Shown: in pieces, positions 34,105 to 46,700 of the stretch
Numbering within the stretch: position 1 is the stretch's first letter
Layout of the letters: every line of letters begins with the position of its first letter
Source of the DNA: Hypoxylon rubiginosum
Taxonomy: Eukaryota; Ascomycota; Sordariomycetes; Xylariales; Hypoxylaceae
Direction of reading: 5' to 3'
Length of the DNA stretch: 64,000 nucleotides
NCBI GenBank assembly: GCA_902806565.1
Contig: CADCXA010000024.1
Span: 1,116,001 to 1,180,000, forward strand
Notes under the pieces: model-generated
Told to the model about the DNA's origin: nothing
The model's input: only the letters and a program-made list of their open reading frames with translations
The model's database searches: none
Position numbers and translations under genes: made by a program

Positions 34105-35170
34105 TTACCAAGGAAGCTTATCACTCTTCAAGTTGAAGAACTCACCAGATACTTCATCCCGGGTCGCTCTGTCAATCTACACTGGGTGGTTAGCAAGGTA
34201 CGAGATGTGAAGCCCGTACAACTGATTATTTTCATCATACCCTCCACGCTCTCCTCGATGGTATATGTAGCTTTTTCCAATCCCCACTCCCTGGCAATCC
34301 AATTCCCTGGTTCGGTTTGGACCAATCTTGACAAGATTTAGTTATGAAGATTGCCAATTTCTATGTGGGACCACTTATTACCCTGGATTGAGCGCCACGC
34401 GACCAGCCATTCATTCGTAAAATGGATTGCACTACCAACCAGACCAGTCAGCATGAAAAAGTTTATCATATTCGCGGCGCATGGTTCGATTCTAAACCAT
34501 AGGGCAAAACAGGTAGGCGTTGAAGATGAAATGCTCACCGAGTAAGCCAATTTAAAGAAGCTTTGGCTGCAGCATAGGAGGTGCCATCCCAAGACCGAAT
34601 TTTTCCCATGAGGGTAATAGAGCCGCCTCCCGTCGAGATAGACACCCATTTCGGCCTCGAAGCCTTCTGCAGCAGGGGAAGACATGCCTGAAAGAGCATG
34701 AGAGGGCCTATAGCGTTGACCTGATACGTGGTCGTCATCTCTTGGGCAGTGACTCTGTCGAGTGGGGTGGTTGGAAGTGGGCTCCCGCCTGCATTGGCGA
34801 TGACAATGTCCAGGTGCTCGATTCCCTCAGACTTGACCACCTCCAAAGCCTGCTGTGGGTCGGTTGGTGAGGTACTCTCGATCGTGACCAGCAGCAGCTT
34901 GGAGCCATCAGCCGCGTGGAAAGCCTTCAGTTCCTCAACGCTCAGGGCCAAGGCGGCACTTTCGCGAATACTGCCGATGACGATATGCTGCGGCCTTGAA
35001 AGATACGCTTTGGCAAAGCCGTTCCCTATGCCTGAGAGGATAGTACTAAGTGTGAGTGCTGGGCAATGAGGAAGAAGAGTAGACATTGATCATTCTACAC
35101 AAGTCTGGAAAGACGGTAAGATGGAGCACGTACCGCGACTCACACCACTTATGAAAACCACGGTAGCCAT
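34105..35170 (-). pseudogene. SDR of the norsolorinic-acid-ketoreductase-like type, frameshifted
   Basis: Start MATVVFISGVSRGIGNGFAKAYL (exon 1 35170-35134; 92-base intron 35133-35042; exon 2 from 35041). Exon 2 carries DIVIANAGG, YQVNAIGPL, WVSIST and the active-site SYAAAK, ending ASLNWLTR. Exon 3 begins AIHFTNEWLVA, but then the frame changes: relatives continue as xALNPG, and that reading is found one base out of frame near 34395, consistent with one lost base. After another intron LVQTEPGNWIAREWGLEKATYTIEESVEGMMKII follows, and the last exon DRATRDEVSGEFF ends at 34105. The final intron does not fit consensus sites in the expected phase. Up to the frameshift it is a complete SDR; probably a pseudogene, though a single-base sequence error could produce the same picture. 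Confidence 0.7.
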
Positions 35171-35731
35171 GATAGACAATTTGAGAATGAAGCAGGAGAG
35201 AAAGCGTCGAGAACAGTCATTCAAGCAAGCTATGCGACTTCGATTGGTGGGTGTCAAGTTACTCATAAGAATAGGGCTATAGAGGGTAAGTTCATGCATT
35301 TGAATCAAGTACCTACGTCCGAATCGGAGGGAGTGTTGGTTATCCCAGGCAAAGGGGGGGCTGGGCGGCGCAGGGCTGTCAGCGCTGTTGATTCCAGCGC
35401 TGTTGGTTTGCGAGAAATGTGACATGCACGTACATGTTGGGGGATAAGCCCACCCTCGCCCATTTCAACGAGGTTCAATAAGCTCGCTGTCAATAGGAAG
35501 GAGGGTTACAATGTTGGCTAAGAACTCTTGCAACATCTCCAACACTCCATTTTGTACCATAGACTTTCATCTGATACTACTCACCAACAATGCCGAGTAC
35601 TGGGGAGACAATCTGTGGATGGTGAATCATTTTATGTCAGATTTTCCGTGTATTGGGTACCTGCATACCCAGGCAGGTAGTGAGCGGAGCACTCAGCCTG
35701 CTTCATCACGTATCAAGTAGGAGGAGGAAAA
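35171..35731. other. intergenic, no gene recognised
   Basis: Between the minus-strand SDR and the P450 remnant; no family features. Frames at 35305-35493 and 35511-35720 look random. Confidence 0.5.
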
Positions 35732-36048
35732 TATGTCTCTTAACTCCATCAGAAACTCAATCCCGAATCCCAGAGAATTCCTACCAGAGCGGTGGTTAGG
35801 TGACCCCAAGGGTCCGGACGGTTCACGACCTCTGAGCCAATACCTTGTATCTTTCAGCCGCCGGTCTCGCGGCTGTGTGGGCAAATGACCTGGCAATGAT
35901 GGAATTCTACGTCGCGTTGGCAACTTTGTTTCACCCGCACGAACTAGAGCTTTTCGGAGACGTCGCGGGAGGACGTCGACTTCGCCGTGGATCTCGTAAA
36001 GCCGATGGTAAGACGTGGCAGCAAAGAGGTTAGAGTTATTGTCAAATG
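35732..36048 (+). pseudogene. cytochrome P450 3' remnant with two frameshifts
   Basis: Reads NPREFLPERWLGDPKGPDGSR then YLVSFSRRSRGCVG, the PERF and haem-Cys region. One base is then missing near 35882, and the second frame continues as NDLAMMEFYVALATLF. An extra G near 35956 moves it to a third frame, SREDVDFAVDLVKPMVRRGS, which ends at a stop before 36050. All three segments belong to the C-terminal 100 residues of a typical fungal P450; the N-terminal 400 residues are not present. Confidence 0.78.
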
Positions 36049-36407
36049 ATGTAGAATAGGCGAAGGCGATAGCCTAGAAACCGCCAACCTGCCTCTTCAG
36101 CTCCAATTAACGTATTACGTAATCTGAGCCTCTAAAACTTAGCCTTAAGGCTGTTGTAATTATAGTGGGCTATAGGGCTTTGGCATATTACAGGGCTTTG
36201 GTACAGGACTTACAGGGCTTTAAGTGCCCTATAGCTCACTGTAATTGCCTCATGGTCTGCGACTAGCAGCGCCCATCCAAACCAATAGCGCTGTTTAGCC
36301 CGCATCGTTCGTTCTCGCGCCACTAAAACAGCTACTAATCTAGTAGTTATATCTAAGAGAGGGCTTCAAACATCACGATTAGCAGGTGCGATCTGCTGTT
36401 ATCTACG
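36049..36407. other. intergenic with a hairpin repeat
   Basis: Contains the 21-bp inverted repeat described at 36158-36246 and a repeated cagggcttt unit between its arms. Otherwise nothing seen. Confidence 0.5.
36158..36246. repeat. short inverted repeat, possible MITE remnant
   Basis: Arms 36158-36178 (aattatagtgggctataggg c) and 36226-36246 are inverted copies with two mismatches; the 47-base loop holds three cagggcttt-like units. No target duplication is obvious. Confidence 0.5.
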
Positions 36408-37343
36408 ATGGCATCTCTGTCCAAACTTCGGTCCTTGATAACCCAATTCTGGCCGCCTCGCCCTACATTCACTGATGCCGACATTCCGAGGGGCTCTCAG
36501 GCCGGGCGAGTCTTTATGGTGGCGGGAGGTAATGCAGGCATAGGTTATGAGCTGTGTAGAATCCTTGTTGGTACTGGCGTGACCGTGTACATGGCTACTC
36601 GATCCAAGGTGAGTCAGTTCGAACTGGGTGCTGCAGATATGCAACGGGCCGTATCCGTACTTGTTTATGCTGGACCAGATTGACTCACTGGACCTACTTC
36701 GCAGGAGTGAGCCGAGGCGTCCATCCAATCTATCAAGTCGTCGTACAAGGAGCCAGATGTTATGACGGGTCAACTCAAGTTTCTACACCTAGATCTGAGC
36801 GACCTTGGCTCGGTCCGGGAAGCGGCGCGTCGCTTCGCACAGGAGGAAAACAAGCTTGACGTCCTCTAGAGCAACGCGGGGATCGGCCCCAACGCTGTCG
36901 AGTACGGGGCGCGCACAGTGCAAGACCTGGAGCTCTTCATGGGGGTGCATTGCGTAGGCGCACTGCTCCTCGCGGAGTTGCTACTGCCCCAGCTCCGGGC
37001 CGCCGCCTCCTCTGAGATTCCCTCGCGCGTCGTCTGGCTAACGAGCATCCTCGAGGATACGTCGGCGCCGCAGGACGGCGTCAACTTTGCCGTTTTGGAG
37101 ACGGGCGCACGCGATCAGACGACCAACTATGCGGCTTCCAAGGCGGGCGCGTGGCTGCTGGGCCGAGAGTTTGGTCGCCGGCACGCCCCGGACGGCGTTC
37201 TCAGCGTCGTGATGAACCCGGGCAACCTGGATGCTGGGTCGTTCAAGGGGACGCCGCGTTTCGCCATGTTCATGATGAGGATGTTGTGGCTGCAGAAACC
37301 GGTATTTGGAGCGTACACGGAGCTCGTATATACTATCATATAG
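36408..37343 (+). pseudogene. SDR with two premature stops and a replaced C-terminus
   Basis: Exon 1 (36408-36608) codes MASLSKLRS ... VFMVAGGNAGIGYELCRILVGTGVTVYMATRSK; the intron is 36609-36704 (GTGAGT ... GCAG). Exon 2 opens E-stop-AEASIQSIKSSYKEP, with TGA at 36708-36710 where Arg (CGA) is plausible, and later has LDVL-stop-SNAGIG, with TAG at 36867-36869 where relatives have Trp. The rest is well kept: MGVHCVGALLLAELLLP, VVWLTS, the catalytic NYAASK and NPGNLDAGS. It stops at GAYTELVYTII, where relatives continue for about 50 more residues. Related to the SDR at 26,981-28,081. TGG to TAG corresponds to CpA to TpA on the other strand. Confidence 0.82.
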
Positions 37344-37733
37344 GAGTTATATAAGGTACCCCTAGGTATGTTATAGGTACGTTTTGATTCCCAGGGATAA
37401 TAATACTTTCTTAGATTCATCCTATCTTCCTAGGTACATTTAAATTGAAGTTATTGTTTTGAAATTAATAATCCTACTACTGACTATGGAAAACTCGTCA
37501 TTGGCCGTTTTTTATGAATATAAGCTTAACATGTGTGAAAAATAAAGCGATTGACTTGTAATTCTCAGCTCATGTTTACTAACTACCTAGGTATATATAT
37601 CTCTTAAATAGGCCCTGTGAGAAGTGTAATATTCTTATATAAATTCAACTAAACTACCTCCAAAAGGTTACCATCGTCTCTAACCTAGCAACTACTACGA
37701 CCGTCTATCATACCTACCTGGTATCTATTCAAA
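37344..37733. other. intergenic, no gene recognised
   Basis: AT-leaning stretch with CCTAGGTA-type motifs near 37355-37370 and 37585-37595. It should contain the promoter of the next gene. Confidence 0.5.
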
Positions 37734-38297
37734 ATGCCGCGAGAGATCACCAAAGAGGCACGAGCTAAGTATACAAGCTCTCGCGCAGATTTGCGAAAGA
37801 AAAGACGTGCTGAAGGACGATGCACCGTAGCGAAATGCAAAAACAAATTAGACCCCACGACCACGACTTACTGTACCTATCATCGAGAAAAATATCGACC
37901 TCACAGGAAAAAGGTAGGCGGAGATAAAGGCAGACCTTTACCCACTCTACTTCCACGTGGTCACTCAGTGGCGCCTCCACCTCCGCGTCGTTCCTCAGCA
38001 GCGCCTCCGCCTTCACGCAGTCCCTCAGTAGCACCTCCGCCTTCAATTCGTCGTAGCTCAGAGGCGCCTTCACATCACGCTTTTGAGATTCCACCTCTCG
38101 ATAGTGGCTCCCATCGCGAAGCATTACTACCCGGCAATCTAAGAGTAGTGATGGAACCTCAGTGCCACTCGGGTGGACCTGGACTTTTCCGCTATCCTAT
38201 CCCGGATCCGTCTGGATCAACAGCTGGCCAGCCTGGATCATCGCGGGATGTTGGGAACGGATATGACGGAAGCCGAACAACTGGTGGTGGTAGCTGA
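37734..38297 (+). CDS. small Cys-rich, Pro-rich protein with zinc-knuckle-like N-terminus
   Basis: 187 residues from ATG 37734. The N-terminus is basic (REITKEARAKY ... RKKRRAEGRC) and holds C30-x4-C35-x11-C47-x2-H50, a spacing that could bind one zinc. Residues 77-115 are three APPPP-S-R units (SVAPPPP, SAAPPPS, SVAPPPS), then a Gly/Ser-rich disordered end. No signal peptide. Its C-terminus may be extended by an unrecognised intron, since the following stretch could code Tyr-rich sequence. The family is not recognised. A related frame lies 1.5 kb downstream (39,215-40,003) and shares the C-x4-CKN core. Possibly a nuclear or RNA-binding factor; this is only inference from charge and Cys spacing. 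Confidence 0.6.
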   Translation: MPREITKEARAKYTSSRADLRKKRRAEGRCTVAKCKNKLDPTTTTYCTYHREKYRPHRKKVGGDKGRPLPTLLPRGHSVAPPPPRRSSAAPPPSRSPSVAPPPSIRRSSEAPSHHAFEIPPLDSGSHREALLPGNLRVVMEPQCHSGGPGLFRYPIPDPSGSTAGQPGSSRDVGNGYDGSRTTGGGS

Positions 38298-39214
38298 GGG
38301 ACTGATTATTACTACGCGCCATCGTCCTCGCACAGGCACAGGCACTAGCCAAACAATGGAGAAGGAACGGATTATGGAAGATTGTACGTTGGGGAGTTAA
38401 CGGCGCTTTTTGGAAGGTCGACTATCTGGATAGCTGGATCTACTAGCAAATGGTGGAAGGCGATAATGAATAATTCGGTCTAGCTTCGGGGCGTATGGAT
38501 AACGATGTCATTATTGTCTGTATAGTATCATTTTAGATAATAACAGCGTTTTCCTTACTTCGTTTTCTTTTTCTCGTTCTCGTAGCGATGATGACAACTA
38601 TACTCACACTGCCTTTGGCTCGGGCACAGGGAGGCGGCAGCCAGTGCAAGTAAAAATCGGCCGTGGTACATCCCTACCTTCTCCCTAGCTAGGTATACAC
38701 TCTGGGACATGTCATACCACCTACTCCCAGCAGCATGGGGTTTCTTGGCTTACTTGTGACTCAGCTGCTAGTGGCAGCCAAACCATACACCTTTCATCCG
38801 TTCTTTTGCCTTGTGTACCCGGGAGGTGGATGGTTGTTGATGTTATATTTAATTAATTCAATTCCGTGTCGAGGGGAATGATCCAGTCCTCGCACGGGAC
38901 GTGGGTGGTTAAATATCACGCAGACGATTAGTCAGTAATACACCTGGGGACTTAATACCCCTATTCATAAGTTCCACCACCTACTTTATAGTTGTAGACT
39001 CCTAATGACTTTGGCACCAAATTTAATTTAAGGGGTCACAATGGTGATAAAGTTGTATGTCATAGTTACTATCCGAGACATTTTATGTGATCCGAAGAAG
39101 GCAATGTTTCCTCTATACCTAGGTACCTACCTCCTAAGGTACATACATATAGGGAGGTTCTTGAAATCTGCGCAGTCTGTAAAATTCTTTACCTACCGTA
39201 GGTCTCAACTCAAC
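38298..39214. other. intergenic, no gene recognised
   Basis: No supported gene. It contains CCTAGGTACCTACC-type repeats near 39117-39133 in the putative promoter of the next gene. The frame at 38173-38400 overlaps the previous gene in another frame. Confidence 0.5.
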
Positions 39215-40003
39215 ATGAACTCTTGGGAAGCAGCTTACGACACGAACTCTAAATATAGTCAAGGAAGCTATTCTTTACCACCCATTTCATATGACGCACC
39301 AACCTCAAATCCATTGAACGCTGAACAGGACCTTTTCAAGCGAGACGTGAAAATTGCTCGTGGACTATGTCTCATTACTTAATGCAAAAACTTCGTGGCT
39401 AGATATTGCTTCACATATTTATGTCCTCATCATTTCGAAAAGCAACAAGAAGAAAAAGAGAAACAACAAAAAGACAGTGAAAAACAACCACCTCTTCAGA
39501 GCGATGGGGTAAATATTCCACCTCGTCGGAGCAATGGACAGAACATGTTACCATCTCTTTTCAGTCCTGGACTTACTACGCTACTCCAGGGAGAACGCCG
39601 TCAGAATCATCATCCTAGCCGCAAAACCATACATCATGATTCTTCATCACCCGTCTCAAGTAGGACACAGCCCAACCGCATAAGCGGACACAGAAGTGGA
39701 CACGGAACTTCTCCATATGGTTCGAGTCTTCCGCTTCCACAATCTACCAACGCATTTGAATATAAACCTCATCGTCGACCAAGTCCATACATCCCGGCCC
39801 CATATTACCAGTCCCGGTCCGATGCAGCCACGAATAACTACAAATCGATTTCTTATGGACCAGTAACCGGCCAACCGGAATCATCTCAGCATAGACAAGC
39901 CAACCATCAATTTTATGACTTATATGAATTCGACACTCGCACTCAACCCAGTCCAGACGACTCGACTTCGTATTTATCGACATATGGTCAATCTCGACGA
40001 TGA
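39215..40003 (+). pseudogene. relative of the small Cys-rich protein, with in-frame stop
   Basis: The frame from ATG 39215 to the TGA at 40001-40003 is continuous except for TAA at 39380-39382. The N-terminus MNSWEAAYDTNSKYSQGSYS leads to RGLCLIT-stop-CKNFVARYCFTYLCPHH, which matches RCTVAKCKN of the upstream neighbour when the stop counts as one residue (C-x4-CKN). Beyond it are a charged KQQEEKEKQQKDSEKQ run and a Tyr/Pro/Ser-rich disordered region to STYGQSRR. No splice sites remove the stop. The CAA-to-TAA change assumed here is CpA to TpA, and the gene lies 426 bases from a RIP-degraded element. An alternative is that two separate short proteins are made. Confidence 0.6.
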
Positions 40004-40428
40004 CAGGCTTTTTGGAGCACTCGTGAAGATATAGTTACGAAACTTCGTGTGCGTATAATCCTGGGAAATAAAAGGAAGATGGCGTGGTGCGATGATGTAG
40101 GTACCAAGAGAAAAGGGGGGCGGGAAAAGAGAGACAAAAAAACGTCGAGAACTTAATTTCAGGTACCGGTATATTGGAGTTGTTAATAATTTCATCTTTC
40201 ATGTCGAACTAATTACCTCTATGAAGATATCTTACATGTGATTTACTCTAGCAATAAGAGAACCTAATTTATGTTATATAACTGAAACATAAGATCCTTA
40301 ACTTATTTTCTAGTAGGATACATTTCTTATAAACCTTATAATGGTAGGAACGTGGCGGTTTCCTTCGTATATCTATTTAATAAAGTTCCCTTTAATAAGT
40401 TTTTAAATATTAAAAGATTCTTTTATAA
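40004..40428. other. flank of AT-rich block 2
   Basis: GC content falls gradually from about 40200 to the element boundary at 40429. No gene seen. The five bases before the element, TATAA, are a mutated copy of the CACGG on its other side. Confidence 0.6.
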
Positions 40429-40751
40429 TATTACACGGCTTGATTTAAGTGGCTCACTTAATTAAAAAAACTTATAGTTATAAATCTTAATAAATATATA
40501 TTTTATATATTAATATATAAGTTAATTAAAATTAAATAAATAAAAATAATTTAAATTAAAATAATAAAATTAATATATATTAATTAAATATTTAAAATAA
40601 TAATAAAATAAAAATTAAATAGTAATTTTAAAATATAAATAAAACTTTAAATTCTTATTTAAATTAAAAAAAATTAAAGATTTTAAGATTTATAAAAATT
40701 ATTATATTAAATTAAAACTATTTTAAATTTTTAATATAAACTTTTATTATA
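40429..40751 (-). repeat. LTR (323 bp), left, family A copy 3
   Basis: Ends cttttattata, the reverse complement of the A/T version of the LTR start. Exactly 323 bases, as in copies 1 and 2. Confidence 0.87.
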
Positions 40752-43700
40752 AATAATTTTTATTTTTTTTAAAAACTATATTAAACTTAAATAATTAATA
40801 AGAATTTTTAAAACATTAAATATTTTAAAACTTTTTTACTTTAAATTAATTATTTTATAATTTTTTTTAATAATTAAAAACTTTTTTTTTTAATAAATAA
40901 TATTTTTTTATTATTATTAAAAGATATTTTTTTTAAAGTAATTTATATTATTATTTTAATGTAACTTTTTTATAATTTAATATTATTATTATTTTTATTA
41001 ATAAATTTATTATATTTTATTTTAAAATTATTAAAATAAAAAAAACCTACTTTATTTTTTAAAAAATCTAAATTTAAAATCTCTTTAATTAAAAAAACCT
41101 TTTAACTAATTAACTTTTTATATAAATAATATTAATAAAAATTTCCTTTATTTTTTTTTTATTAAAAACTTAAAAGATTTTTTATTAAATTTAATATTTT
41201 TATTATTATTTAAAAACCTATTAAAATAAAAATAATATTTTAATTTAAAAGTTTAACTTTTATATTTTATTAATTTCAAAATTATAAACTAATTATAAAA
41301 AATACTTTTAACTTTATTATATTTAATATTATTATTATTAACCCTTTAAAATAAATTTTATAATTTTATATTTAAATATAAAATTTTTATAATATTATTT
41401 AAATTTTAATTACTTAAGTAAATATTACTTATTAAGAAAATTAAAAAGTTTATAAAAATTATAATACCTTTTATATAATTTATAATATTATTACTTAAAT
41501 ATATAATATAAAAATTAAAATATTAATTATTTAAATTATTAACTTTAAATATTAAATTAAATAATTTAATTAAATATTTTTATAATAAGTTTAAAAAATT
41601 ATTATTAAATTTATAAATAATAATATTATATAATAAATTATAATTAATAAATTAATTTAAATTACTTAAAAATAACATTTAATTTTAAAGTTACTATATA
41701 TTAATTTTAATATTTATAAAAAAACTTAAAATAAAATTACTAAATAAATTATTATTAAAAACTTATAAATTAATAAATTACTTATTTAAAAATATATTAA
41801 TTTAATTTAATTAAACTAAGTTTTTTAAAAATAGTTATTAAATTTTTAAATATATATTAAAACTATTTGTATTAAATTTATTAAATAATTAATTACTAAT
41901 TAATTAATTAATATATAATTAATATTTAAAAATATAAAAAAATAAGTTACATTTAAATTAAACTTTTAATAATTAATTTAAATTAATATTATCCTTAGTA
42001 TTTATTTTTTATTTATATATTTTAACTTAAAAATAAAAATAAAAAACTAATTATTTATTTAAATTTTATAAACTAATTAAGTTAAAAAAATTACTATTAA
42101 TATTTAAATTTAATTTAATTTTATATAAATTAAACCTTTTATATTTAAAAGAAATAAAAAAAATAATTTACCACTTTTTTTTAATAATCCTAATAATAAT
42201 TTAAATAATTCTAATAATAAAAAAAATAAACTATTATTAAAATCCTTATAAAAGCCGCCACTTTTTTATATTTTATATATTAAATTAACTTTTTTAATTA
42301 TATTAAAAAATAAATTAATTTAAACATTTAAATAATTAATTTACTTTATTTTTATTATTATTAATTTTATATATTTTAATAAATTTATTATTTATAATAA
42401 TAAAAACTTTTTTAAATTTTAATTTTAATATTTAAAAATAAAATTATATATAAAAATATATATAAAAAGCTTTTTAAAAAACTATTATTATATTAATTAA
42501 ATAAGGTTTTTATTAATAAAAAAAACTTAAATATAATATTAATAAAAATTATAAATAATAAAATAAATAAAACTTATAAATTTTTAAATAAATTATAAAC
42601 TTACTTTAAAAAAACGTTTTAAAAACCCTTTAAAAAAACACTATAACTTAAAAAAAATATCTAAGTTTAAATATTATAAAAATATAGTTTAATATTTTAT
42701 TAAAATATTAAATTTAAATAAATTAATATAATAATTTAAAACTATTTTTTAAAATTATATTATTAAAACCTTATTAAATAAAATTATTAAACTAATATAT
42801 TTTTATTAAAAAGGTTTTTTAAATAATAATAAAAAATTTATTAATATTATTTAAAAAACTAGGTAAATTTATAAAAATATATTTATAAATTTTAATATAT
42901 TAAAAAAAAACAAGTTTAATTTAATAATAAAATAATTAAAATTAAATTATTAATTTTATAATAAAAATAATTATTTTAAACCTAGTTAAAATTAATTTTT
43001 AAAAAAGTAAAATTAATAAATAAGTAATAATTAATTTAATTTTAAAAATAAACATTAGGTTTTTAATAAAAAAACTTTATAAGAAATTAATTAATTAAAT
43101 ATTAATTAATATAAAAAAAAAAAATATTTATATTAATATTATAAAAAAAAAACCATGGTATTTTATTTTATTTTATAAAAAAGAATATTAATAAAAAAAA
43201 TTATTTTTATAAAATAAAAATTTAATAATAATATAACATTAATTTTTATACTTATAAAAAAAATAAAAATTAATTTAATTTTAATAAAACCTCTTTTTTT
43301 AAAAATTACTAAAAAAAAAAAACTTTAATTTAAATTTTTAAATAACTATTTTATTATATTAATAAAAAACTAATAGTTTAATAATAAATTTATTTTAATT
43401 AAAATATAAAAATTATAATAGATTTTATTTATTAAATAATTAAAGTTAAAAAAAATATATAAAGTTATAAAAAATATTAATAAGTTTTTATATTTTTTTT
43501 TAATATATTAAATTATAAATTATAAAAGATTTTTAATTTTTAATAAATTAACTTTTAAATTATATTTTAAAAGTTAATTTATTTATAAAATAACATTTAT
43601 TTATAATAATAAAAAATAATATATTAATTATATTTTTTTTTAAAATATATTAATAAAAAATCTTTATTTATAAATAATAATATTTTTAACTTATAATAAA

Positions 43701-46700
43701 CTTTAACATTTTAATATTTAAATAAAAAAATAAGTTTTATTTAAAAACTTTTATATTTTAATATTAAAAAAATTATTTTACTTATTTTAATTTTAAATTT
43801 ATTAATTTAAATAAAAAATATAATATTATTTTATTTTAATAATAACTAGAATAATATTAATTAATTTATTTTTTCTTTTAAATTTAAGGAATTTAATTTA
43901 TTTTTAAATATTATAAAAAAAATTATATAAATAAAATTTTAATAAACTTATTAACATTTTTTTTTTTTAATTATAATTTAGGTAAATATTTAAAAAACAC
44001 TTAAAAATGTTTTTAAAAAATTCTAAAAATTCTACTTAATTATAATTTAAAAAGTAAAATAATAATTTTTTAATTATTAATTTTAAGATTATATTATAAA
44101 TTTTTATATAAAAAAAACATTATTTTAAAAACTTTTTTATATTATAAATAAAAAAGAATTATTTATTTTAAAACCTTAATTAAAAAAAATAATTAATATA
44201 AAAAAAATTAAAAAATTTATTTTATTATACGTTATTTTAATAATATTTATTAAAAAAACAAACCTGAAAAATTTATTATAATTTATTATTAATTATTAAA
44301 AACTTAATATTATTATTATATTAATTTATTATTTAATTTTTTTAATTATAAAACTTTAAATATAATTTAAAACCGTTAAATCTTTTATTAAAATTAATTT
44401 TAAATTTAAATTTAATTTTATATAAATTAAGGAAAAAGATAAATAAAAAACAGTTTTTAAATATAAATATAATTTATATAAATACTTAATAATATCTTTT
44501 AAACTTATTAATATTTTAATAATTTTTTAAATTATAATAAATAACATTTTTTAAAATTTAATTAATATTAATATATTTATTTATTTTAATAATATTTTTA
44601 TTTATAAAAACATTTAAAAAAAATATAATATTTTAATAAAAAAAGTTTTTAAATAATTAATAAAACATTATTTAACTATATTACTAAAAAAATATTCCTG
44701 GAGAATTTAAAAAATTAAATTCTTAGAATATATTATTAAAATTAATAATATATTAATAAATTTAAATAAAATTAAAAGTATTTAAAAATAAAAAAGTTTA
44801 ATTAACTTTAAAAAATACTAACAATTTATAAGATTTATAAACTTCTATTAACATTTTATTTATAATTTTTTAATAATAATTAAACTTTTAATAAATATTA
44901 ATAAAAAAAATAAAAAAAATTAAAAATAAATAAAATTAATATTAATTATTTTTAAAATATTAAAAGATTAATTTATAATTGTTTTAATTTTTATTTATTT
45001 TAATTTAAACTTAATTACCTATATTAAAATAAATATTTTAAACTTTATAATAAAATTAATTTTATTTTAAAAAAATAAAACCAGAAAATTCCATTTTATA
45101 ATATTTTATTCTTAAAAACTAAATTTAATTAAAATAAACTATAAAATCTATAATAAAAAACTATTAAATATTATTAACTTTTTTAAAAAATAAAAACAAT
45201 ATCTTAAAAAAATATATTATTAAATTAAAATTTTTTTTAATTATTAAAATTTTTTTTATTTTATTATTATTAAAATATTAAATTAAAAATAAACTTAATA
45301 AACTTAATAACTTATTTTATATTAATTTATTATTAATTATTAATTAAAACATTTAAATAAAAAAACTAATATTTTATTTAAATTATTATAATATTACTTT
45401 AAAAAAAAAAAAACTAAAAACCAGTTAATTATTTTAATTTTATAAAAAAAACTATATTTATTATTTTAATTATTATTTTACTTATATTAAAATAATTTTA
45501 TAATTTTAAAATATTATAATAATTATTAAAATTTATAAAAAATCTTAAAAAAATTATATTAAAAAATCTTATTTACTTAAAATAAAAAAGTTAATTAAGA
45601 AAAAATATAAAAATATAAAATAACTTATTTTATTATAAAAATTATTTATAAATATTAATAATTTTATAATAAGAAATTATAAAATCTAAATATAATATAT
45701 ATATTATTAATTATATAAAAATAAATAAAACTATAAAATTAATTATTTATAACTTTTAATAATTTAATTTAAAAAATATAGTTAAAAAATATATTAAAAG
45801 ATATTTAAAATATTAAAGAAATAAAATTTTAAAACATATATTTTATAGTTTTTTTTAATTTATAAAACTTTATTATAAACTTTAATATATTATTATAATA
45901 AATTTTATTATAAATTTATTATTATTAAATAAATATAATTTTATATAAATAATAATAAATTTTTTTATAAAAATAACTTACTTTATTTCTTTTAAAAAAA
46001 AAAAAAAAAAAAACTAATAACCTTATTAAAATTTTTACTAAAAAATATTAAAAATTATATAATATATTATTAAATATTATTTTTAATAAAAACTTTAAAT
46101 TTATAATATATTTATAAAAAAACTTTTTTAAATTAATAAATATTAAATTTTATATAAATATAACTTTTTATTTTTAAATTAATAGTTAAATTAAATAATT
46201 TAACTAAACTTTTAAAACTTATTTATAATTATTTATTAACTATAAAATAAATAATTAAAAAAATTTACTCCTTATAATTAAATTTATTTATAATAATATA
46301 ATCTTATTTTTTTTTTATATAATATCTTTTTATATTAATTATAATTATTATTTTATAATATATAATTTTTTATTTAAAATATTTAAAAATTTAAAAAATT
46401 AATTTTATTTTTATTAAATAATTTAAATCTAAAAAAATACTTAAAAATATTTTAAATAAAACTAATATTAAATAAAAATTTAAATAAATAAAAAACATAT
46501 TAAAAATCTTAAATATATTAAAAAATAACTAGTTATATTAAATATTAAAAATATAAAAATAAAAAAACTTATAAAAAAACTAAATTAAAAAATATTAAAA
46601 CTTTTTAAAATCTAAAAAATAATTTTTTTAATTATTATAAAACTTATATTTTTTAAAAACTAAAAAATCTATAACTTATTTTATATTTCTTTTATTAAAT

